Shown here: positions 45,597-53,790 of the stretch, piece after piece
Layout: each line of letters opens with the position of its first letter
How positions within the stretch are numbered: the stretch's first letter is position 1
From: an uncultured Chryseobacterium sp.
GTDB taxonomy: Bacteria > Bacteroidota > Bacteroidia > Flavobacteriales > Weeksellaceae
NCBI GenBank assembly: GCA_913774355.1
Contig: CAJYGB010000022.1
Location: 186,001 to 250,000 of the forward strand
Length of the DNA stretch: 64,000 nt
Reading direction: 5' to 3'
Notes under the pieces: generated by a model
What the model was told of the DNA's origin: nothing
The model's input: only the letters and a program-made list of their open reading frames with translations
Database searches by the model: none
Position numbers and translations under genes: made by a program

Positions 45597-45646
45597 CCAA
45601 AAACTTTAAACTTTAAACTTTAAACATTGAACATTAAACCCTGAAC
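45597..45646. repeat. TTAAACT heptad repeat, second array
   Basis: Units aaactttaaacttt and worn variants (aacattgaac, aaccctgaac) with a 7-base period directly against the 3' end of the minus-strand gene at 45647. Same family as 2780-2817. Confidence 0.65.
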
Positions 45647-45973
45647 TTAGAGGTATTTCGTGAAACTCCAGAACTTCCTGTTATCAAGATAGCCCAAATC
45701 CCGTTCATTCGCATAAGCTTCTCTCTCAAAAGAAATTCTCAGGTATGCCTGATCAGCATTCTTCAGCATGATCAGCCAATAATAATACTCAATCACGTAA
45801 AAGATATAAAAGAAAACAATCAGCATTTCGATCTGCTGCCTCAGGTGGATTTTTTCGTGGTTGATCAATATGTTATTTTTCTTATCTTCGGGGTTCCTAA
45901 TGAAGATAAAAGGAAAAAGAGCAATGCCGTTAATTTTTAATTTTTTTAAAGGCTTTTGGCATATAATTATCAT
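45647..45973 (-). CDS. Small membrane protein with HExxH-like motif
   Basis: 108 residues. A positively charged start is followed by a hydrophobic part (GIALFPFIFI), the motif NHEKIHLRQQIE that matches zinc-protease HExxH, then a membrane helix (MLIVFFYIFYVIEYYYWLIM), and SFEREAYANERD, whose first glutamate could be the third zinc ligand. This is the minimal layout of M48/M56-like membrane proteases, but the protein is far shorter than any active family I know. The -7 element TATATTTG (45979-45986) is so close to the ATG that the mRNA may be leaderless. Confidence 0.7.
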   Translation of the reverse strand: MIIICQKPLKKLKINGIALFPFIFIRNPEDKKNNILINHEKIHLRQQIEMLIVFFYIFYVIEYYYWLIMLKNADQAYLRISFEREAYANERDLGYLDNRKFWSFTKYL

Positions 45974-46010
45974 AATAACAAATATAAAGTTTTTTGACTT
46001 AGAGATTTAA

Positions 46011-46196
<186 letters not shown>

Positions 46197-46197
46197 A

Positions 46198-46728
46198 ATG
46201 AAGCGCTACATTTTTATTTTGCTAGCTTCGGCTACTCTGGGTTTAACATCCTGCAGTCCTTTCAATGTACGTTCCGATTATGCAAGTACGGCTAATTTCA
46301 ACACGTACAGAACCTACAAGCTGAGAATTGACGATCTGAAACTGAATGACATTGATAAAGACCGTGTTCTGAACGAACTGTCGAGGCAGCTTCAGGCAAA
46401 AGGTCTTCAGCCGGGTGAAAATCCTGATCTGATCATCAATGTAAAAGCCAACCATAAAAAAGTAACCGACATTACCTCCACCTCGCCTTACGGAGCCTGG
46501 GGATGGGGAGGTCCTTTCGGATGGGGAATCGGGATGAACAGAACCTGGACCAGCAATTACAATGAAGGGGCCATTATTGTAGACATGGTGGATGCAAAAT
46601 CCAACAAACTGGTATGGCAGGGAATCGGAAGCGGAATTTCCGTAGACCGTCCGAAAGCCAAACAGAAACAAATCCCTGAAATTATGATGGAAATTATGAA
46701 AAACTACCCGCCGCAACCGGGAAAATAA
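46198..46728 (+). CDS. DUF4136 lipoprotein
   Basis: 176 residues. The lipobox ends LGLTSC (C19). The body is DUF4136: STANFNTYRTYKLRIDD, NPDLIINVKANHKK and EGAIIVDMVDAKSNKLVWQG. The Gly/Trp-rich part in the middle (GAWGWGGPFGWGIG) is typical. It is a periplasmic or outer-membrane lipoprotein of unknown function. The longer overlapping frame that begins at 46024 lies inside the DUF5522 gene and is not used. Followed by a strong terminator. Confidence 0.88.
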   Translation: MKRYIFILLASATLGLTSCSPFNVRSDYASTANFNTYRTYKLRIDDLKLNDIDKDRVLNELSRQLQAKGLQPGENPDLIINVKANHKKVTDITSTSPYGAWGWGGPFGWGIGMNRTWTSNYNEGAIIVDMVDAKSNKLVWQGIGSGISVDRPKAKQKQIPEIMMEIMKNYPPQPGK

Positions 46729-46752
46729 GACTTCAGTCAATCAAATATACAG

Positions 46753-46784
46753 AAAGCCGATGCAGTATTGCATCGGCTTTTTTT
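46753..46784 (+). terminator. Terminator after the DUF4136 gene
   Basis: A 12-base stem aaagccgatgca / tgcatcggcttt with loop gtat, then a T-run. Confidence 0.9.
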
Positions 46785-46945
46785 GCTTTTATAATGAACA
46801 GCATGGTTATTATAAAAATTAAATGGTTATCTTTCAAAAGTTTATACATTTAAAAATTAAAATTCAGCCATTTCTTTTTAAAATTAACAATTTCGTAATT
46901 TTTTATTGATAGATTTATAGTAATCTTACCTACTTAAATATTCAT

Positions 46946-48484
46946 ATGAAAAATTCATTATTTATTATTATCCTGGCTTCCGGGCTGACAAACGCCCAGG
47001 CTCCTTCGGGATATTACAGTTCGGCCAACGGTCTTTCCGGAGCTTCTCTGAAAACCGCATTAAGCACCATCATTACAAACGGCCATCAGGACAGAGGGTA
47101 CAACGGTCTATGGACCGGCTATAAGACAACCGACATCGATAAAAATTATGAAAATGACGGTTCGATCCTGGATATTTATTCTGAAAAACCATCCGGAGCA
47201 GACCCGTACAAATTCACTCCCGTAACCAACCAGTGCGGAACGTATTCTACGGAAGGAAACTGCTACAACAGAGAACATCTTGTCCCGCAGAGCTTATTCA
47301 GTGAAGCGGCTCCGATGGTTTCAGATATTCATTTCATCAGGGCTACCGACGGAAAAGTAAACGGGATGCGTTCCAATTATCCTTTCGGAAAAGTAGGAAC
47401 TGCGAGCTTTACCTCCAAAAACGGCTCCAAGCTTGGAAACTCCGTATCTTCAGGATATTCGGGGACGGTATTCGAGCCGATTGACGAATTTAAAGGAGAT
47501 GTGGCCCGGATGATCTTTTATTTCGTAACAAGATATCAGAGCAAGCTTTCAACGTTTTCTTCGGGAAATATGCTGGGAAGCTCGGCTTTTCCGGGACTGC
47601 AGACCTGGGAGCTGAACGTATTGCTGGCATGGCATAATCAGGATCCCGTTTCACAGGCGGAAATCAACCGTAATAATGCCTCTTATTCTTTCCAGGGCAA
47701 CAGAAACCCGTTTATCGATAACCCGAACTATGTCAGCCAGATCTGGGGACCAAGCTCCACATCGGGCAGCAGCACAACAACTCCGCCAAGTTCTACAGCC
47801 TGTGCGAATGAAACGTTTGAAACAATTCCAACGGAAAGCTCAGCTTCTTATCTCACCAGAACCTGGACGAATAACGGAATTTCATGGACGGCTACCGATG
47901 CACGAACCGACCAGACTATCTCTTCAAAAGCGATTACCGTAAGAGACGGATCTTTAACTTCCGGCAGTTCCGCAAACGGAATCGGATCTCTGACGGTTAC
48001 CACCCAGCTGAAGTTTTCGGGATCAAACGGTACCTTCAATGTAAAAGTGAACGGAAATACGGTAGGAACAGTTCCTTATAATACCAATGCCACTACAACC
48101 ACCATTAACAACATCAACATTTCCGGCAATGTAGCCATAACCCTGGAAAACAATTCCTCCAGCAACCGGGTGGCGATTGATAACCTGAGCTGGACCTGTT
48201 ATTCGGGAACGTCAAGACAGGCGCAGAGCATTAGCTCAACAACTGATGCCGATCAGAAATCATTACGGATTTCCAATAATCCGGTTTCAGGCAATGAAAT
48301 TTTTGTAAATGGGGAAACACAATCGGTTCAGAAAGCGGAAATCTATAACCTTCAGGGGAAAGTATTACAGACCATTAGCCAACCCTTTAAGAACAGCAGG
48401 AATTCCGTCAGGATTAAAAACCTCCCTTCTGGAATCTACCTTTTGAAGCTTGACACTTCTGTAATAAAATTTATAGTAAAGTAA
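46946..48484 (+). CDS. T9SS-exported endonuclease I (NucM/EndA-like)
   Basis: 512 residues. The signal peptide ends near GLTNAQ. Residues 30-265 form the endonuclease I domain (beta-beta-alpha-metal) with its catalytic block CYNREHLVPQSLF, the following MVSDIHFIRATDGKVNGMRS and the late NPFIDNPNYVSQIW. A carbohydrate-binding-like beta sandwich follows (285-420). The last 80 residues are a T9SS type A sorting domain (NNPVSGNEIFVNG, GKVLQTIS, LPSGIYLLKL). It is secreted to the surface or outside, where it degrades DNA or RNA for food or against extracellular DNA. It has its own terminator. Confidence 0.92.
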   Translation: MKNSLFIIILASGLTNAQAPSGYYSSANGLSGASLKTALSTIITNGHQDRGYNGLWTGYKTTDIDKNYENDGSILDIYSEKPSGADPYKFTPVTNQCGTYSTEGNCYNREHLVPQSLFSEAAPMVSDIHFIRATDGKVNGMRSNYPFGKVGTASFTSKNGSKLGNSVSSGYSGTVFEPIDEFKGDVARMIFYFVTRYQSKLSTFSSGNMLGSSAFPGLQTWELNVLLAWHNQDPVSQAEINRNNASYSFQGNRNPFIDNPNYVSQIWGPSSTSGSSTTTPPSSTACANETFETIPTESSASYLTRTWTNNGISWTATDARTDQTISSKAITVRDGSLTSGSSANGIGSLTVTTQLKFSGSNGTFNVKVNGNTVGTVPYNTNATTTTINNINISGNVAITLENNSSSNRVAIDNLSWTCYSGTSRQAQSISSTTDADQKSLRISNNPVSGNEIFVNGETQSVQKAEIYNLQGKVLQTISQPFKNSRNSVRIKNLPSGIYLLKLDTSVIKFIVK

Positions 48485-48500
48485 ATTCAATATCCAATAT

Positions 48501-48537
48501 AAAAAGTCCGTCTCATAAATTGAAAACGGACTTTTTT
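48501..48537 (+). terminator. Terminator after the endonuclease gene
   Basis: Stem aaaagtccgt / acggactttt around a 14-base loop, followed by T. Confidence 0.8.
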
Positions 48538-48620
48538 ATGATTTTTATCAACCTTCCTGTCAAAGAATTATTTTCACACAGGTGATTCTCAATTAAAATC
48601 ATTAAATTGTGAAACTAGCT

Positions 48621-48869
48621 CTAATTTATTTGGACAAGTTCCCAATGATTATTTACCTGCTCTTTTGCTGGTTTCATTATACCCTCTTTTCTCAACTGAG
48701 TACCAGCCCATCTCATATCGTACTGCCATGTATAAAGTAAATCTCCTGAATCAGCCAGTTTTTGGTTATATTTTGACCAAATAAATTTACATATCTCAAC
48801 TATATTTGCTTTTCCTTTATAGTATTCCAATGCTTCTACTACTAGCCTCTTTAAATCATTTTTATTCAT
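48621..48869 (-). CDS. Small winged-helix-like protein
   Basis: 82 residues. The pattern LVVEALEYYKGKANIVEICK, then FIWSKYNQKLADSGDLLYTWQ and LRKEGIM resembles the winged-helix N-terminal domain found in Mrr-type restriction enzymes, here without a nuclease domain. It could bind DNA. No partner gene is adjacent, so the function is not known. Confidence 0.6.
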   Translation of the reverse strand: MNKNDLKRLVVEALEYYKGKANIVEICKFIWSKYNQKLADSGDLLYTWQYDMRWAGTQLRKEGIMKPAKEQVNNHWELVQIN

Positions 48870-48930
48870 AATCTTTATTTGTTAATATAATGATTTTATA
48901 TTATTAATGATTTTTTTTATTTAACATAAC

Positions 48931-48960
48931 AAAGACCGCTTTTCAGCGGTCTTAATTTTT
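48931..48960. terminator. Bidirectional terminator
   Basis: Stem aagaccgct / agcggtctt with loop tttc; it is next to the stop codon of the gene at 48959. Confidence 0.8.
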
Positions 48961-49285
48961 ATCGTGTTCTTCCCATGGTGGTAATCTGATTGATTTGCTG
49001 CATATATCCGTCCCAGCCTACCGTAGCCAGCATGAAAACGAAATACAGTATCTGAAGACCTCCCAATACAAGACCGATGATACATAAAATACGTCCGGTA
49101 TTTAAATTCCCGTAATCCGAATAGGCTTCCGGGGTTTTATCATACAGCATTTTATCGTTTTTGTATTTGCTAAGACCGATCAATCCGCAGATGATTCCGA
49201 TCAGCCCCGTACAGCAGCAGGTTCCTACTACTGAAATAATTCCTAAAATAAGCACCGTTTGTGCATTTGGCAGTTTTTGTTCCAT
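48959..49285 (-). CDS. CCC-motif membrane protein (DUF4190-like)
   Basis: 108 residues. The first helix has the motif SVVGTCCCTGLIGIICGLIG, the CCC signature that names this small family; a second helix near 65-85 (ILCIIGLVLGGLQILYF). It starts 23 bases after the DUF2752 gene and is surely co-transcribed, as these families often are. The pair is common in flavobacteria, with no known role. Confidence 0.85.
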   Translation of the reverse strand: MEQKLPNAQTVLILGIISVVGTCCCTGLIGIICGLIGLSKYKNDKMLYDKTPEAYSDYGNLNTGRILCIIGLVLGGLQILYFVFMLATVGWDGYMQQINQITTMGRTR

Positions 49286-49308
49286 AGTTTAATTTTTATG
49301 TGTTGTTG

Positions 49309-49599
49309 TTAATGGTTTATAAAATGATGTTTGTAAAAGTAGGAGACGACCATAATAACCGCATTCAGAGCTGCTAAAATAACCAGTACGTTTCCATAAT
49401 TCCTTTTTTTATCTACAAAATTGAGAACAACAGTTGTAAAAAAAAGCAATAAAGTATACACTGCCGGAAACATGTGAAATGCTTCTGTAAACCTACCTTC
49501 AAAAACCATGACAATAGCCCTTTGCGTACCGCAGCCGAAGCATTCTACCCCGAATATTTTTTTTATCGGGCATGGGAGCATAAAGTCTTCTATTTTCAT
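49309..49599 (-). CDS. DUF2752 membrane protein
   Basis: 96 residues. The signature is PCPIKKIFGVECFGCGTQRA, then a stretch ending in AFHMFPAVYTLL, the DUF2752 pattern with its conserved cysteines. Two membrane helices (about 47-64 and 70-87). First gene of the pair with the CCC-motif protein. The function is unknown. A -7 element is at 49619-49626. Confidence 0.88.
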   Translation of the reverse strand: MKIEDFMLPCPIKKIFGVECFGCGTQRAIVMVFEGRFTEAFHMFPAVYTLLLFFTTVVLNFVDKKRNYGNVLVILAALNAVIMVVSYFYKHHFINH

Positions 49600-49618
49600 C
49601 GGAAAGATTTTTGTTTCT

Positions 49619-49626
49619 CAAATATA
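49619..49626 (-). promoter_or_regulatory. -7 promoter element of the DUF2752 gene
   Basis: TATATTTG on the minus strand, 20 bases before the ATG. Confidence 0.55.
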
Positions 49627-49636
49627 TAATAAATAA

Positions 49637-50689
49637 TTAAGTAGAAATTTTAGCTCTTAAATATTGATGTGGGAAAAAGCAGTCTTCATCCATTTCGAAC
49701 GATCCCTGGACTGCTTTATACGGATTCCTTAAAATTTCCCGGGCAATAAAAATAAGATCGGCTTCTCCTTTCTGAAGGATTTCTTCCGCCTGTTCTGTAG
49801 TGGTAATCAGTCCAACCGCTCCGGTTTCAGCTTCCGCTTCGTTACGTACTTTTGAAGCAAAAGGAACCTGGTAGCCTGCACGCACTTCAATTTTAGCACC
49901 GTGGATATTTCCGCCGCTGGAAACGTCTACCAGATCTACTTTATGCTGCTTCAGGATTTTGGATAATGTAACACTGTCGTCTATATTCCAGCCGTTTTCC
50001 GCATATTCCGTTCCGGAAATCCTGACGAACAGGGCAATGTTCTCATCCAGCTCTTCATTCACAGCATCCACAACCTCCAGCAGGAACCTGATCCTGTTTT
50101 CAAAATTTCCTCCATATTCATCTGTCCGGATATTGGAAAGCGGTGATAAAAACTGGTGAATCAGATAGCCGTGTGCCGCATGAATTTCAATGACATCGAA
50201 TCCGGCCGCTGCCGCTCTTCTTGCCGCCAGCTTAAAATGCTGTACCTGCTCCTTTATTTCTTCCGTCGTCAAAGCGTGCGGAATTCTCTCTTTCGGATGG
50301 TACGGAATAGAACTCGGGGCCACGGTTTCCCAGCCTTCTTCTGCCGGAATCTGAACATTGTTCCAGGTAGAACCTTTTCTTCCGGAATGGGCCAGCTGGA
50401 TTCCTATTTTACTTTCCGAATGGCTGTGAACAAATTCTACGATTTTCTGAAGCTTCTCTGCCTGTTCATCCGTCCAGATTCCCATACAGTGGTTGGTAAT
50501 TCTTCCGCGGGGTTCTACTCCGGTAGCCTCCAGAATAATTAAACCCGTTCCGCCCTGCGCACGGCTGCCGTAATGTACAAAATGGAAGTCATTGGCCAGC
50601 CCGTTTTCACAGGAATACATACACATGGGCGACATCACCCAACGGTTTTTCAACTCAACATTTCTGAATTTAATTGGAGTATATAACAT
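49637..50689 (-). CDS. namA: Old yellow enzyme-type ene-reductase (YqjM/NamA-like)
   Basis: 350 residues of the FMN TIM-barrel ene-reductases. The redox-active cysteine of the thermophilic-like (YqjM) group is in SPMCMYSCENG, the substrate histidine pair in EIHAAHGYLIHQFLSP, and the FMN-phosphate region in GAVGLITT and LIFIAREIL. It reduces activated C=C bonds of enones, quinones or nitro compounds with NADPH; the physiological substrate is unknown, with a role in electrophile detoxification likely. Single gene, divergent from the cytidine deaminase gene. Confidence 0.93.
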   Translation of the reverse strand: MLYTPIKFRNVELKNRWVMSPMCMYSCENGLANDFHFVHYGSRAQGGTGLIILEATGVEPRGRITNHCMGIWTDEQAEKLQKIVEFVHSHSESKIGIQLAHSGRKGSTWNNVQIPAEEGWETVAPSSIPYHPKERIPHALTTEEIKEQVQHFKLAARRAAAAGFDVIEIHAAHGYLIHQFLSPLSNIRTDEYGGNFENRIRFLLEVVDAVNEELDENIALFVRISGTEYAENGWNIDDSVTLSKILKQHKVDLVDVSSGGNIHGAKIEVRAGYQVPFASKVRNEAEAETGAVGLITTTEQAEEILQKGEADLIFIAREILRNPYKAVQGSFEMDEDCFFPHQYLRAKIST

Positions 50690-50792
50690 TTTAATTTGGT
50701 TTTAAAAAATTGAAAGTTGCAAAGAACAGGCCTATATTGCCCAGCTCATGAAAAAGAAGTACTTTTATCCCCCTTTTTTTAATCCACAATAT

Positions 50793-51275
50793 ATGAAAAA
50801 AGAAACTCAGATCAGTTACGAGTATTTTAAGAATAGCACCGAGCTGAACGATATTGAAAAAAAATTATTCGGAAAAGCCAAAGAAGCGCGCGAAAATGCG
50901 TATGCTCCCTACTCCAATTTCCTGGTAGGTTGTTCCGTCCTGCTGGAAAACGGGGAAATCTATTCGGGAAACAACCAGGAAAATGCGGCTTATCCGTCCG
51001 GCCTTTGTGCGGAAAGAACGGCTTTGTTCTGGATCGCCGCCAATTTTCCGGATGTGAAAATCAAAAAGATCTTCGTGGTTGGCGGACCGAAAGAATTCCA
51101 TGAGAAAAATCCGCCGATCCCTCCTTGCGGTGCCTGCCGGCAAAGCCTGATGGAGTATGAAACCAAACAACATGAAAATATCGATCTTTATTTTTCGAGC
51201 ATGAATGAGGAAGTGGTGAAAGTACATGCGATCAAGGATCTGCTGCCGTTTTATTTTGATGCTACTTTCCTGTAA
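50793..51275 (+). CDS. cdd: Cytidine deaminase
   Basis: 160 residues from MKKETQISYEYF, chosen because the preceding in-frame codons (PPFFNPQY) do not look like protein. The zinc site is C-A-E in LCAERTAL with the catalytic glutamate, plus PPCGACRQ for the other two cysteines; YAPYSNFLVG is the usual substrate loop. It converts cytidine and deoxycytidine to uridines in pyrimidine salvage, probably as a homotetramer. Confidence 0.94.
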   Translation: MKKETQISYEYFKNSTELNDIEKKLFGKAKEARENAYAPYSNFLVGCSVLLENGEIYSGNNQENAAYPSGLCAERTALFWIAANFPDVKIKKIFVVGGPKEFHEKNPPIPPCGACRQSLMEYETKQHENIDLYFSSMNEEVVKVHAIKDLLPFYFDATFL

Positions 51276-51328
51276 GGTCTTATCCATTTTTCTACTTCAA
51301 CCAGCTATACTTTCCAGACCACCCCGTC

Positions 51329-51372
51329 TCAATTTTCAAAGAAAATTGATCCGCCCCTCCAGCTCGGAGGGG
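51329..51372. repeat. Double-hairpin spacer element
   Basis: Hairpin tcaattttc-aaa-gaaaattga is followed 4 bases later by cccctcc-agctc-ggagggg. The phrase with accaccccgtctc before it is like known Chryseobacterium spacer repeats from memory; only one copy is seen here. Confidence 0.5.
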
Positions 51373-51466
51373 AGTGTTTGCGCATATTTTTCTTGTTATT
51401 TTTTTTATCCTGATAAAACTGATGTTCAGATAGTAGCTGAAGGTCGTCAAGATATTCTTTTATGGT

Positions 51467-51563
51467 TTTTAGCCCCGATAGAAGCGGCATCCTTTTGGGT
51501 TGCGGATGGAGCAGAGCAGAGGTTGTGACCCAAAAGATACAGCGGATAGCGGGAAACAGCTCC
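51467..51563. repeat. Hairpin repeat element, copy 2
   Basis: It begins tttagccccgatagaagcgg and ends aaaagatacagcggatagcg. The arms ccttttgggt and acccaaaag pair. The ends match copy 1 at 22437-22521, while the arms differ there yet also pair. Confidence 0.65.
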
Positions 51564-51719
51564 TGATATTTTAAAAGGTTTTAAGTTTGAGGGTTTAAGA
51601 ACGAGTGAGGAAATAGACGGGAATTTGGAGAAGGCTTACTTATGGCAGGTTCTTTATTTATAATTGCTTATAGTTTTTATAGTGGCCATACCACAGTTCG
51701 GGGTTATTCGGTTTCGGAA

Positions 51720-51750
51720 TTTGCTTTTCCGGTGAATAAGTTTATCTTTG
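51720..51750 (+). promoter_or_regulatory. Promoter of the cobalamin uptake operon
   Basis: TTTG, a 19-base spacer and TATCTTTG, a textbook Bacteroidota promoter just before the riboswitch. Confidence 0.8.
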
Positions 51751-51757
51751 CAAAAAT

Positions 51758-51905
51758 TTTGGTTTCCAATCATTTGGAATGAAAAGGGAATCGGGCGAAA
51801 ATCCCGAACTGTCCCCGCAACTGTAGATCGCGCAAAAGATTTCTACGACAAACCACTGTGCAAACGGGAAGGTGTAGAAAGCGAAAGTCAGGAGACCTGC
51901 CAGAA
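51758..51905 (+). ncRNA. Cobalamin riboswitch
   Basis: The leader shows the cobalamin aptamer in order: ggtttccaat at the 5' side, gggaatcgggcgaaaatccc, the core ctgtccccgcaactgta, then ccactg...acgggaaggtgta, and the B12 box gaaagtcaggagacctgcc near 51884-51902. It ends 46 bases before the receptor ATG, with ggagg at 51931 in between. No strong intrinsic terminator follows the B12 box, so control is probably at translation start. It should shut off the two downstream genes when B12 is plentiful. Confidence 0.95.
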
Positions 51906-51950
51906 TCTAATTTTTTAAATAATTGTCTTCGGAGGAAAGGCAAAAAAAGA

Positions 51951-53780
51951 ATGGATATAAAAAGATCTCTAGTACTGCTGTTTTCGTCTTACGGTTGTTT
52001 TCTTTTCGGGCAGGAGAAAACCATCGATACGGTGTATGTTTTCGATAACCAGATGAGCAAAGTGAAGCTTTTCCATAAAGTGAACAGCATCAGTCCGGAA
52101 GACGCAAAAAAAAACTCAACGAATCTTTCCGAGATATTACGTTTTCAATCGCCGGTCTACATCAAAGAAAACGGACGGGGCGCAGTTTCTTCGCCTTCCT
52201 TCCGGGGAACCGGGGCAGGCCACACCGCTTTTGTCTGGAATGGTATTAACATCAATTCTCAGTTTCTGGGACAAGGAGATGTGAATAATATTCCGTCGAT
52301 GGGATTCGACCAGCTTGATGTAAAAGCAGGAAGTGTGGGCGTTATTTATGGAAGCGGAGCCATCGGGGGAACAGTACATCTCAACAACAGCCTTGATTTT
52401 AATAAAGGTTTTCATGCTTCCCTTTTTTCCGAAGCCGCCTCTTTTGGCACTTATAATAACTTTGCAAAAGCTTCTTTTTCAAACAAGAAATTCAGCTTTA
52501 AATTTTCGGGGAATTACTCGGTGAGCGAAAATGATTATGAGGTGAAGGAATCCCGAAATTATATCAACCTAAACGGGGAATATTCCAATACAAACTTCAA
52601 TTTTGCAGCAGCCTATAAAATTGCTCCACATCACCAGGTTTCATGGATTTCCGAATTTTTCAACGGAGACCAGCATTTTCCTGTATTTTTCGACAGCCAG
52701 ACCAAAACCAAATATGAAACCCAGAATGTAAGAAGCCTTCTGGTCTGGGACTGGAATGCGCCTAAGCTGAATAATGTTTTCAGGGCTGCCTATACGGAAG
52801 AAAACTTCCAGTATTTCGACAACATCAGCAACCCCAAAAGCAGTGGCGGAACAGGTAAAAATTATATCATGAAGAACGATTTTAATTATTTCCTGAGTCC
52901 GAAATGGAATCTCAACATCATTGGAGAATTCCAGGTAAACAAAGGAGAAGGTTATATGAGCGGCATTAAAGAGGTCAGCCGGAAGGTAGGTTCGTTAGCC
53001 GGATTGCTGCGGTATTTCGCAACAGAAGATTTACGTTTTGAAGCGGGAATCAAAAAGGATTTCGTTGAGGATTATAGTTCACCGGTCCTGCTCTCGTTTT
53101 CGGGAAACTGGAATCTTACAAAATGGTATAACCTTAACCTGAATGCCGCTAAAAATTTCAGATACCCATCTTTTAACGACCTGTATTGGCAGCCCGGCGG
53201 AAATATGAACCTGAAACCTGAAACAGCTTATCAGTTTGACCTTAAAAACCAGTTTACCATCGCCGGGGTAAAGCTTATGCTGACACCTTACTACATCAGG
53301 ATCACCGATATGATTACCTGGATCCCTACCAGTATGGGGTATTATTCGCCGGTAAATACATATAAAGTGCAGTCCTACGGCCTGGAATCTCAAATTGAAT
53401 ATGAAAGAAAATTCGGGAAACATAGCCTGAGGTCGAATCTCGGATATTCTTACACGAAATCCACCAATGTGGAGACGGGTAAACAGATGATGTATGTTCC
53501 GCTCCATAAGTTTTTCGGAAATATCGATTACCGCTATTCTTTCCTGAAAATATATGTCCAAGGGATGTACAACGGACTTACTTATGCCGACAGTGAAGAA
53601 AAAAGAAGTACGGCCATCGAACCGTATTTTGTAATGAATGCAGGAATCTCGGGAACCTTCCTGAAGAATTATACAATCGGTGGCAAGGTGAACAATATTT
53701 TTAATGAAATCTATCAGACTACTGCTTTCTATCCGCTGCCCAAAAGGAATTACAGCGTCTATTTGAATATTAATTTTTAA
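51951..53780 (+). CDS. btuB: TonB-dependent cobalamin receptor, BtuB-like
   Basis: 609 residues from MDIKRSLVLLFSSYG, chosen because an earlier in-frame start would lie in the riboswitch. The signal peptide ends near FLFGQ. A short N-terminal part with IDTVYVFD may hold the TonB box, followed by the plug (SPSFRGTGAGHTAFVWNGIN, GSVGVIYGSGAIGGTV) and the barrel ending YSVYLNINF. The size is that of BtuB, with no extra N-terminal domain. Its place after the cobalamin riboswitch makes B12 or related corrinoids its ligand. The lipoprotein gene follows 10 bases later. Confidence 0.93.
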   Translation: MDIKRSLVLLFSSYGCFLFGQEKTIDTVYVFDNQMSKVKLFHKVNSISPEDAKKNSTNLSEILRFQSPVYIKENGRGAVSSPSFRGTGAGHTAFVWNGININSQFLGQGDVNNIPSMGFDQLDVKAGSVGVIYGSGAIGGTVHLNNSLDFNKGFHASLFSEAASFGTYNNFAKASFSNKKFSFKFSGNYSVSENDYEVKESRNYINLNGEYSNTNFNFAAAYKIAPHHQVSWISEFFNGDQHFPVFFDSQTKTKYETQNVRSLLVWDWNAPKLNNVFRAAYTEENFQYFDNISNPKSSGGTGKNYIMKNDFNYFLSPKWNLNIIGEFQVNKGEGYMSGIKEVSRKVGSLAGLLRYFATEDLRFEAGIKKDFVEDYSSPVLLSFSGNWNLTKWYNLNLNAAKNFRYPSFNDLYWQPGGNMNLKPETAYQFDLKNQFTIAGVKLMLTPYYIRITDMITWIPTSMGYYSPVNTYKVQSYGLESQIEYERKFGKHSLRSNLGYSYTKSTNVETGKQMMYVPLHKFFGNIDYRYSFLKIYVQGMYNGLTYADSEEKRSTAIEPYFVMNAGISGTFLKNYTIGGKVNNIFNEIYQTTAFYPLPKRNYSVYLNINF

Positions 53781-53790
53781 ATAAAAATAA

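Noticed and set aside
51226..51528. Plus-strand frame of 100 codons after cdd
   Set aside because: It starts inside cdd in another frame and runs through two hairpin elements; no family pattern.
51858..51950. Upstream start for the BtuB-like receptor
   Set aside because: The 31 extra residues would be encoded by the riboswitch, are highly basic and precede an obvious signal peptide.
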